DNA of 42,702 bases, taken from Geosiphon pyriformis (taxonomy: Eukaryota; Glomeromycota; Glomeromycetes; Archaeosporales; Geosiphonaceae). The stretch lies in contig JAAOMT010000430.1 of the NCBI GenBank assembly GCA_016748015.1, positions 1 to 42,702 on the forward strand, read 5' to 3'. This document shows, in pieces, positions 34,821 to 42,702 of the stretch (positions are counted from its first letter, which is position 1; the number at the start of each line of letters is the position of its first letter). The position numbers and the translations under genes are program-made. The notes below the pieces were generated by a model, which saw only the letters and a program-made list of their open reading frames with translations, was not told the DNA's origin and searched no databases.

Positions 34821-35562
34821 TTATTCTCTCCTTTTAATATTGAGCTCTGTCAAAATCTAACTCTGTTAATTTTTTTTCTTGAAGTATTTTCTGAATTTCA
34901 TTTTTGAGAATTACTTGTGTTATTTGAGTCTGTAATTCTTCAAATTGAGTGTTGGTGATCTTTCTTAATTGATTACTGGTAACTGTATCTATTGCTTTAT
35001 TAAGTAAGTTTTCTGGTCGATCCTGAAATGCTGTGTGTATTCAGTATATGGCTTGGGCCTGTATGGATAAGTTGTTCTTTCCCACAAAATGTTCTAATTG
35101 TTGTAGTATTCTTGTATCGAATAATCACTTTGTTTTATCCATATATAGATTCTGAATATTCACATGTTGTTCCAAGTAAAAATAACAATAGTTTCTTGGA
35201 AATTGTTGTATCCACCAATTCCAAGTTTCTTTAGTCAACTCTTGATATAGTGACTCTTTTGTTGACTCTTTTATTGCTAATTTTACTTTTGCAATAATTT
35301 TGTTAATAGTATTTTTTGTTTTCTTCTGTGTTCTATGTAGTGATGTCTTTCTAGTGTTTTAATATTGGATGGTTTGTTGATTAATTGTAATTTCCATTTC
35401 TTGGTGTTGAATCAATTGAAAGAGTTGTTGTGTTAGTGAGTAGATGTTGTCTGTAATTTCTATTTTTCTGAAATTTCTTGTCGCGTTTACTATGTCTTTA
35501 TATATTCTTTTGATAGATTAATTTAACATGTTGTTGTCAATGATGATAATTGGTTCCAGATC
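34821..35562 (-). other. Element B 3' internal segment between integrase and LTR
   Basis: No open minus-strand frame beyond short pieces. Plus-strand frames here (35,028-35,234) are shadows. Its B' counterpart is 19,075-19,800. Confidence 0.5.
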
Positions 35563-36900
35563 TCATGGAATCTCCTCTGGTTGGACTAGTATTTTCTGTA
35601 CTCTTAATTGTAAAATATTACTAGTAGATAGTGGTGTGATGTTGTGGTATAATTTCAGTCGATCTCTATGTGCTGCTTTGGTTAAAATTTTGTTATCCAG
35701 TCTTAATTTGTAAGTTCTATTTCCTGGAATTTCTTCTATGTGAAATGGTCCATCCCATTTGGGGTCGAATTTTTTACTCCATTGTTTTTCCACTTTGGTA
35801 CAATGTAAGAGTACTTTGTTTCCAATCTTGAATTCAACTGGTTTGTCTGGTAGTTGATTATCATGTCTTTCTTTTTGTTTCTCTTGTAACTTTTGTATGT
35901 TATCAGCTGCTCTTTTTTGTTTGTTTTTCAATGTTTCTATTAAGTCATATGTTCTTCTTAACAATGTTTCTTGAAAATTCTCTTCTGTTATTGGTTCAAT
36001 TGGATATGTGTTAACCTCTATCTCAACTGGTAATGTTGCTGTTCTATTGTATATCAATTTAAATAGTGTTGCTTGTGTGGTGTCTTGCTTTATTGTCTGA
36101 TAAGCAAATAATACTGATGATATAAACAAATCCCATTCATCTTGGTTTTCTTGGCTGAGTTTCGCTATTGCTTCACATAATGTTCTATTAAATCTTTTAA
36201 CTAATCTATTGGTTTGTGGATAGTATGGTGATGATAATAGTCTCTTAATTCTGAATCTTTGGCTTAGTTTTGCTAATGTTCTATTCACAAAATGGGTTTC
36301 TTGGTCTGATAATAGTTCTTTTGGACATCTATGTCGACAAATTAGATCTTGATAGATGAATTCGGTAATGAATTCTGCATCTGCTCTTTGAATTGCTTTG
36401 GCTTCTGGCCAGTTAGTAAGATAGTCCATGGCTACTGCAATATATCTGTTGCCTCTGCTGGTAATTGTCAATGGTCTGACTAAATCGATTCTAATATGGT
36501 CAAATGGTTGTCTCACTTTGATTGGTTTCAATGGTTTGCTGGGTCTTGTTTCTCCTTTTCTTTGACAAGCATCACAATTTTGCACATATTGAATGATGTC
36601 TGAATACATTAATGGCTAATAATATCTCTTTCTGGTTTTTTCTATGGTTGCTTCTTTATGAAAATGTCCTGCAGTTGGATCTGAGTGCATGTTGAACAGT
36701 ATTGTCTCCTTTTCTAGTTCTGTAATTACTCTGGTTGGTTGATCTGCATCTTTTCTATTTTTCTGATAAAGTATATTTTGGTGAGTGATAAAATATTTGG
36801 ATTGTTGTTTGATCTTTTTTTGTTCTGGTTGAGATAATTTCTCCTTGAACTGTTGAGTATCTATATAATGTTGAAGTTGTTGATATTTTTGTGTGTTCAT
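35563..36900 (-). pseudogene. Element B integrase (one stop; catalytic Glu lost)
   Basis: Inserts element DNA into the host. Two open frames in one phase (36,900-36,619 and 36,609-35,563) are parted by a TAG at 36,616-36,618 where the family has Trp (RYYWPLM). The N-terminal HHCC zinc finger is HSDPTAGHFH plus CDACQRK. The core has HIRIDLV (first Asp) and LLSDQETHF (second Asp). The third catalytic residue is changed: family GLVERFNRTL appears as RLVKRFNRTL, Glu to Lys at codon 36,196-36,198 and Gly to Arg beside it, both G-to-A. The C-terminal GPY/F module is WDGPFHIEEIPGNRTYKL. No chromodomain is seen after it. Nearly full length otherwise, the best-preserved domain in the window. Confidence 0.9.
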
Positions 36901-37415
36901 CTTTTGTTATATTTTCGTGAGTATTGTTTTGGTTTTGTTATATTTTTGGGTTGAAATGTTCTTAGATTTGTCTCATTTATAACAAACTGTCAGTATTTCT
37001 ATTGTTTTTTCTCTTTTTATAATATATAATATTAGTATATGTTGAAAGAACCATTTTCCATCTTAACTGTCTTTTGTCTCCAAATTCTTGTTTTTGGAGT
37101 GATGTTAATCTTTTGTGATCTGTGTACACCTCAAACTTTTGGCTCAAGTATTCTTTCCATTTCATAACTGCTCAATAAATTGCTAGATGTTCTAATTCTG
37201 GTGTTCTATAGTCTTTTTCGGCTGGAGTCAAATCTCGGCTGGCATATGTGACTGGATGTTCTCTTTCATCCAATCCTCTTTGAGATAGTACTGTTCCCAA
37301 TGCTTGACCTGATGCATCAGTGGTGATAATGAATACTATGATCTGAATAGATCAATACTGAAGTTTAAATAAGCTTTCTTCTTAAGATGTTAAATGCTTT
37401 TTGCTGGGTTTCAGT
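36901..37415 (-). pseudogene. Element B RNase H region
   Basis: Open piece 37,165-36,977 contains MKWKEYLSQKFEVYTDHKRL, the end of RNase H (family KFxVYTDHxAL). Upstream, at 37,170-37,400, the minus strand yields ALGTVLSQ and EHPVTYASR-like phrases across stops and shifts. It sits between RT thumb and integrase as expected. Confidence 0.75.
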
Positions 37416-38242
37416 CTATTCATACTTTGCATTTTTGGTTTGAAGATTATTGAGTAGTTGTGCTATCTTTGAAAAGTTCTTTATGAAGTGTCTATAATAG
37501 CTCGCAAATCCCAAGAATAATTTCAGCTTGGTTACGTTGGTTGGTATTGAAAAGTTTTTTACTATCTCTATTTTCTTTGGATCTGTTTTTATGCCATCTT
37601 TGCTAACTATGTGTCCCAAGAATTTTAGTTCTATTTTGTCAAAAAACACTTTGTTGTATTTAATTTTAATCCTGCTCATCGTAGTCTTTCGAACACTTGT
37701 TGAAGATGACATAGATGATCATCGAATGTTTTTGAGAACACATTGGTGTCATCCAAGTATACAACTACTGATTTTCACAATAAGCTGGTATACACGATTT
37801 TTATTAGCCATTGGAATGTAGCTGGAGCATTGGTTAAGCTGAATAGCATAACTTCAAACTCAAAGTTTTCCTCTCTTGTGGTGAATGCTGTTTTTTTTTT
37901 GTTGGCTGGATCCATGGCTACTTGCCAGTAACTACTATCTAAGTCTAACATTAAGAACTATTTGTTTCCACCAAAAGTGTCGAATAGTTCTTGTATCCAT
38001 GGAATTGAATAGCTGTTTCCACGAATTACACCATTGAGTTTCTTGTAGTCTACACAAAATCGGATTTTTCCATTCTTCTTATGAACAAGTACTATTGGTG
38101 ACAACCATGAGCTCATTGATGACTGAATTAACTCATTGTTAAGCATTCGGTTGATCTCTTAATGAATGATTTTATGGCTGGCTGGTGGTACCCTATATGC
38201 TTGCTGTTTGATTGACATTGTATCTCCAGTCTTGATCTGATG
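37416..38242 (-). pseudogene. Element B reverse transcriptase (stops and frameshift, YLDD kept)
   Basis: Pieces in order on the minus strand: LIQSSMSSWLSPIVLVHKK and IRFCVDYKKLN (38,146-37,958), then across a TAA-type stop YWQVAMDPANKKKTAF, then VVVYLDDTNVFSKTF with an intact YLDD at 37,748-37,759, then KFLGHIVSKDGIKTDPKK and FLGFASYYRHFIKNFS in the frame 37,712-37,416. The YLDD phase and the thumb phase differ, so an indel lies near 37,640-37,650. Unlike element A, the catalytic aspartates survive. Confidence 0.85.
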
Positions 38243-38785
38243 TTAGATAATATCAGTTTTGCCAAATTTGTTTTCACTGGTGAAGATGTCATTGAAATTA
38301 TTAAGTAACATCTTTAGTTGCATCTGTTGAAATGGGTCTAGATTTTCTATGTTCATCTGTTCCAATTGTTCTGGCTGTAACAGATAACATTTGTTTCGTC
38401 CATAGATGGTTTGTGATGTAATGTCCACATATCCACAAAGCTGTAGAAAATCTGGAATGCTGCTTGGTGCTTGATCTTCAATTTCCATGGTTAAATATCT
38501 GAGAGTGGTTCCTTCCAGTATCTCTACAACATTTCTGGTGTTGTTGTAGATGAAAATTTTGCTATGGTTATGGCTCTTGGCTGGTATGTGTAGATTGATA
38601 AGTCCAATTTCTCCTGATTTACAAAAGGTTGCTTCTGCTTCAAAAATCTGTTCTTGCTCCTTCTCTCTTTTTTCTATTGCTAACATGTATCAGCTATATG
38701 CTGGAATAGAAATTGTTTGACCAGTTGAGATAATTTCTCCTTGGCCAGTAATTTCTTCCTTTATCATATTGACTGGTATATTTAT
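38243..38785 (-). pseudogene. Element B connector between dUTPase and RT
   Basis: Open frame 38,686-38,243 (MLAIEKREKEQEQIFEAEAT onward) holds the predicted beta-rich segment GEIGLINLHIPAKSHNHSKI and YVDITSQTIYGRNKCYLL, then QMQLKMLLNNFNDIFTSENK, the usual lead-in to a Ty3/gypsy RT. The same phase reads on past a stop into the RT. The part repeating dUTPase-like wording (LHIPAK, NNTRNVVEI) recalls a beta-sandwich and could be a second, degenerate domain; this is a guess. Confidence 0.6.
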
Positions 38786-39260
38786 TCTGCCCATTGATCC
38801 AAATCTCTTGCTGTTATCCCTAATTTTTTCCTATTTTCTACTGAAACTAACTGAGCAATTTTCATTAGAGGCAGGAATATTGCCTGTGCTATTCTTTTAT
38901 TTGGCTCTATAATATAGGCTTTTTTTGAGTTATTTTGTAGCATAGCAATAATATTTCCTACATATCTTGCATCAATTATTCCTCCTCTAATGTTTATTCC
39001 CTTTTTTGCTAAACTATTCCTAGATGTTAATTGAACCATTGTTGTTGCTGAAATTTTCAGTGCTATTTTCAGATTAATACAAGTGCACAAATGGGGTTCC
39101 AATTTGATGGTGTTTTTTTCTGGATATCTCAAATCAAATACTGCATCAGTATTATGCACATGTTTTGGCATAATACTTTCATCATTATCACTGAACCATT
39201 TCAGTTCTTGCTTTTTGGTGAGGTCAAAGAGTGTGATATATTGTTTGTAGTTTGAATTGG
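38786..39260 (-). pseudogene. dUTPase domain of element B
   Basis: dUTPase hydrolyses dUTP to dUMP and PPi and keeps uracil out of DNA. Open frame 39,171-38,782 and its upstream continuation show the trimeric-dUTPase motifs: motif I NTDAVFDL (family D-A-G-x-D, Gly now Val), motif II SRNSLAKKG, motif III GGIIDARYVGNI (family DAGYRG-like, Gly now Arg), motif IV IAQAIFLPL. Motif V, normally at the C-terminal arm, is RFGSMGR at 38,786-38,803, but in a different phase, so a small indel separates it. The Asp and Tyr of motif III, which form the active site, remain. It lies between the protease/cysteine region and the RT of the same polyprotein, not as a separate gene. Confidence 0.85.
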
Positions 39261-40480
39261 AGTTTGAATCTGAATTGGAATCATTGTCATAGCCATTTTG
39301 AACGGAGCTGGAACCATTATTTTTGTTATTGTTGTTGTTGGAGTTTGAATCAGAATTGGAACTCGATTCTGATTTTGATGTGCAGCTGTTGATTGGTTCT
39401 TATTTTTCAGAGGTCATGTAGATCATGCGTGGGGGTGGATTGTAGATAAGATCACATGGAATCAAACAGTGGTCACATAATTGGGTGTTGATTTCTTCCA
39501 AGTGTTGCTCTTGCTCTTCTTTTGTGGGTACTAGATTCTAATAGTGTTTATGGAATTCTTTTGGGCTGTTTTCTAAGTCAATAAAGGCATCCGAGTTGAG
39601 AATCAAAACAATGTCTGTTGGTTCTAGAGAGTTATTTTTGAACTCCAGGATGAAGTGCCTTCTACTTTGGCATTGGCCATTCACCAAATCTTGTTCTCAT
39701 TGTGTGGATAGCTGTCTAGACAGGATATAGCTTGGTGTTATGCTGCTATGATGGGTGTACTACAACTCACCCAGTCGCTAATGAGGATCATGTATTGGCA
39801 TGAAATGTCACATGTTTCTTCTCGACCAGGAATGTCATTCCATATTCCTTCATTGAGTAATTGTTTGCTGTAAGCGAGACATGGTTTGTTGTCCCACTTG
39901 CCTTGTCTTTTTGGGTAGTCATATTGTTCTCTATGGCAAGGCTTACAATAGTAATGAGTTCGCATCCAGTAGTCTTCGTCTGACACTACCCAAGCTTCCA
40001 ATGAGAACAGTTTCTTCCCACAGTCCTTGTATTTGAGAGGTATATATGGTGGCTCTTTTATTGGTTCACGTGAGTATTTTTTTTCCCAGCCACTAGTTAT
40101 TTCTTCTGCAGTGGTGGTTTCTTCAGGTATGTTTTCTTCTCTTCCTTTCCCTTTTTCCTTGTTTTTTTCTTCCCAATCTAGAATTGATGACATCTTACTT
40201 TGGTTGTTGTCAGTTCAAGCATCAATGGTGGCTTCTCAGGTAGGTTTTTCTCTTTGTTTCTCCTTTCCGTTGTCATTGTTGTCCCAGGCAAGTATTGGCA
40301 GCAGTTTGTTGTAGTCAATGTCAGCCCACGAGACTTGGTACACTTCCCAGGTGGGTTTCACTTTTTTTTCCTCAAATTTGATAGGTGGTGTTGATGGCAT
40401 GATGATGGGCTTAAAGTGGCCACACGTGGCTGGTACCTGTGTGTGTCAGCTGTTCTGGCTAAGCTAGAGCTCTTGGGTGT
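39261..40480 (-). pseudogene. Element B cysteine-rich, probably zinc-binding region between protease and dUTPase
   Basis: Open frame 40,193-39,738 plus continuation. Cysteine pairs in order: YKDC (family C-x2-C, first Cys now Tyr), YYCKPCHRE, CLAY (again Cys to Tyr), ETCDISCQY, and further on LCDHCLIPCD at about 39,440-39,480 just before NPPPRMIY. Four or five C-x2-3-C pairs suggest two or more zinc ribbons or treble-clef folds. Acidic and Ser/Asn-rich linkers follow (39,260-39,410; DSNSDSNSN-type) up to the dUTPase. The upstream linker is K/E-rich (EEKNKEKGKGREE). Function unknown: nucleic-acid binding or partner docking are possible. Plus-strand frames at 40,027-40,394 are shadows. Confidence 0.7.
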
Positions 40481-40985
40481 TCTAATCTAGGATCGCATTG
40501 GTTTTGGACAGCCAGTTGTTTCCAACAAGTGCTTGGTATTGAGTGGCTTCTATGACAAGTACTTTGATTGGTACTATGATGCTATTGACTTCTATGGGGA
40601 AATTATCAATCTCTCTAATAAGTGTTTTGATCACTCTATTGGCTGTAATAATTCTGGTGCTGGCAGTACGATCAACTTGGCAATCTAATTAATTCATAAG
40701 TTGTCTTGTAATGATGCTGCCAGCTGATCCACTATCTAAGATCAGTTTAATAAAATAACCATCAACTTTTGCATCAGTGTACATCGCGGTGATGAGTTTC
40801 TCTTCGAGTGCTGTTCCACTGAACAAAGGTGAGTTGATGGTTTTCTCCAATTCAAAAAGAAAGATAGCTGCAAGAGATTCATTTTTGGTGACTGTTGCTG
40901 GTGGAATATTGTTAGTGAGTGTTGTTTGGGGTGGGTTGAATTCCGAGTTGTTGATGGTGGCATCTTCTGGGATAACCAGGAGACT
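40481..40985 (-). pseudogene. Element B aspartic protease
   Basis: The minus strand reads ESLAAIFLFELEKTINSPLF, then EEKLITAMYTDAKVDGYFIK, then LILDSGSAGSIITRQL with the active-site DSG intact (Asp codon 40,734-40,736), then IITANRVIKTLI and ALVGNNWLSKTNAILD, ending at a TAG (40,482-40,484) that replaces TGG. One further in-phase stop lies after QLMN. It is a single-copy retropepsin that would act as a dimer. The longer minus-strand frame at 40,742-41,089 is out of phase and not the gene. Confidence 0.85.
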
Positions 40986-41395
40986 TTAATAGTTCTGGGA
41001 ATTTTGGTTTTGGGTAGAACCAGTACCCAGATTTCACTGTCAAAAGCCTGATGATTGGTGAAAGGAGCTGGAGATTGGTTGATAAACAACTATTGCCAAT
41101 CTCCAGTTTTGAGTGATTTTAGGTCTTGGGTTTCCTGATGTTATTTGAGTGGAGTTTTGAAATGGTGTTTGAATTGGTTGTTGGGGCTAATAAATTATTT
41201 GGGGCTGTGGCTGATAAATTACCGGTGGCTGCAGTTGATAAATTGGAGATTGATATACTGGTGGTTGATAGATTGGTTGCTGTGTCATTGGCAGGTAATT
41301 GGTTTGATATTGGTCTTGATTTGGGTAGTGATTCTGAGTCTGAAATCTGCAATTAGGGTTTTGATATTGATTTCCCGTTTTATAAGATTAATAAA
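40986..41395 (-). pseudogene. Element B gag C-terminal Q/P-rich tail (N-terminus lost)
   Basis: In the gag-pol phase the minus strand reads NHYPNQDQYQTNYLPMTQQP, then YQPPVYQSPIYQLQPPVIYQ and PQPQIIY, a TAG (CAG-type), PQQPIQTPFQN, then ITSGNPRPKITQNWR. This is a Gln/Pro/Tyr linker of the kind that follows the zinc knuckle in these elements; the NC before RFQTQN may be the last knuckle cysteine. A TAA at about 41,380 and the change in composition mark the break. The listed open frames at 41,119-41,352 (minus) and 41,126-41,474 (plus) are other phases of this repeat-like sequence. Confidence 0.65.
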
Positions 41396-42702
41396 ACTGT
41401 ATTTTAATTTAATAAATTTTTTATTTATTTTATTAAATCTTAACAAAAAAAATCTATTTTATTTAAAAAACTAATATTAATCAAAATATAAAAAATACTT
41501 AAAAAAAAGTTGCTAATAATTAATATCTATGTTTTTTCTCAAAAAAAAATTATAAAAAATAAGAACATGTTTTTTTGTATATATATAAACTAATTACTAT
41601 TTATTAAAATTTTTGTATTAATTATTAAATTTTTTGATTAATTTAAAAGTAAATAATAATTGAATAATTTTATAAAATTTTGAAAAAATATATTTTTTTA
41701 AAATTATTTATTTGATAAAAAAGTTTTTTTTACAAATTTTAACATATTAATTAAAATTTTTTTACTGATTGCTAATATATTGATATTTATTATAAAAATT
41801 TAAGCAAATTAAAAAATCCATTTTTTTTTAATAAAAGCATTAAGTATTAGTTCAGATTTAACAAACTTAAAAAGTAAAAGCTTAAAAAATTTATTATTAT
41901 TATTACTTATATTAATAAAAAAAAGATGTTTTAGTAAATTTTTAAATTGTAAAAATAGGTGTAAGTACTTTTTAAAGTTGCTTTATTTATAGCTTTATTA
42001 TTAATTATAGTATTAAATTTAATAAAACTGGTTTCTTTTATTATTATATTCTTTATATTTTTTAAATTTAATACTTTATAAATAGTGCTTTTTTTATTTT
42101 TTACTTTATTATTTTATAATATAAACATTAATTTGCTTTTGAATTTAGGCATATTTATGTTTAAAAAACCAGCATTTAAATTAATTATACTAGTTTTAAT
42201 AACTACTTTTATAGTCTTTTTATTTAAACTATTCAATATGTAAACATATGTATTTTTTTAATACTAAAATAAGTCTTTACTTTAGTCTTATTACTGTTTA
42301 AATTATTAACAAAAGAGCTTATTTGGTTTATAGTATAAATAATAAATAAATTAAAATTATTACTGTTTTATTAATTTTAATTGTAATATAATGAATTAAA
42401 AAAATTAGATTTTATTTTATTTTTCATTTTATTCTGGATATCCAAATTATTTTTTGCAATAGGCTTTGCAGCGACAGTGTATATGATGTTACCAGGTAAA
42501 ATTTGGATTTCAATAACATTAAATTTATTTATGATTTATTTTATTCATTATCCAATCTTTTAATTTAGTTATTTAATCAAATTAGATGCTACTATTATTT
42601 AATAGGGTTAAACGAAATTAGCATTGATCTACAAGGAAACATAGTTAATATTTGTGATTAAATTTTAAGAACACTCATTTAAACATAAAATATAACAGTG
42701 CT
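41396..42702. other. Extremely AT-rich DNA, no gene
   Basis: No match to the 5' LTR expected for element B, nor to LINE sequence. Stops in all frames. A slightly less AT-rich patch at 42,430-42,510 has no recognisable coding content. Confidence 0.5.
42646..42702 (+). repeat. Short dispersed repeat, copy 2 (runs off the edge)
   Basis: Resembles 1,464-1,523 with the shared core ATTTAAACATAAAATATAAC. Confidence 0.5.

Larger units (their letters stand above)
33949..41395 (-). mobile_element. Ty3/gypsy element B with dUTPase, minus strand, 5'-truncated, about 7.4 kb
   Basis: Reading on the minus strand: gag tail, protease, cysteine-rich region, dUTPase, RT, RNase H, integrase, polypurine tract, 3' LTR. 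It sits inside the LINE ORF2. Composition is the least AT-rich of the transposons here, so this is the youngest copy. It is still dead: many TGG-to-TAG/TGA and CAR-to-TAR type stops and a few shifts. The gag N-terminus and 5' LTR are absent. Homology ends near 41,395, where extremely AT-rich sequence begins. Confidence 0.85.

Noticed and set aside
37528-37931. Plus-strand frames over the element B RT
   Set aside because: Antisense to a recognisable YLDD-type RT.
40742-41089. Minus-strand 115-codon frame at the gag/protease boundary
   Set aside because: A neighbouring phase contains the protease with DSG and the lead-in ESLAAIF; this frame has no motif.
1-42702. tRNA or rRNA genes
   Set aside because: No convincing A-box/B-box pair or rRNA core was seen by eye; a tRNAscan-SE run would settle it.

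Overview
The window looks like nuclear DNA of an arbuscular mycorrhizal fungus (Glomeromycotina: Rhizophagus/Gigaspora-type). This is inferred, not proven. The reasons are extreme AT-richness, a GT-AG intron of about 74 nt, two relics of a SAM-like domain family I associate with these fungi, and LINE and Ty3/gypsy proteins whose wording matches the repeats of that lineage. There is one clearly intact gene and a great deal of decayed transposon.

Layout. 1-803: a GC-richer island with a 147-bp-period direct repeat, a TATA box, a small secreted glycine-rich cysteine-tailed protein and a polyA signal. 804-13,856: mostly featureless AT-rich DNA holding an LTR relic (about 1,160-1,350), microsatellites, two divergently oriented SAM-type pseudogenes (6,690-7,464 minus; 8,041-8,274 plus) and a short broken reading frame (9,763-10,116). 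13,857-42,702: a nest of transposons. A minus-strand Ty3/gypsy element (called A' here; 3' LTR 13,857-14,552, truncated 5' LTR 30,766 to about 30,950) is split by: a TIR-like insertion of about 1 kb (16,891-17,880); a truncated minus-strand gypsy of a second family (B', 18,173 to about 20,330); a complete plus-strand element of family A (20,392-27,829, LTRs at both ends, 4-bp target duplication); and a LINE (about 30,951-33,948). The LINE is in turn split by a younger minus-strand family-B gypsy (33,949 to about 41,395), which has lost its 5' end.

All transposons are dead, and most visible changes look like C-to-T/G-to-A transitions. The two LTRs of element A differ almost only by transitions. 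Stops fall where TGG, CAA, CAG or CGA are expected, and catalytic residues are hit as D-to-N, E-to-K, C-to-Y and H-to-Y. AT-richness tracks nesting depth (A', B' and A are old; the LINE and B are younger). This fits a RIP-like or methylation/deamination process acting over time.

The most unusual cargo is in element B: its polyprotein carries a recognisable dUTPase between protease and reverse transcriptase, preceded by a multi-cysteine, probably zinc-binding, region.
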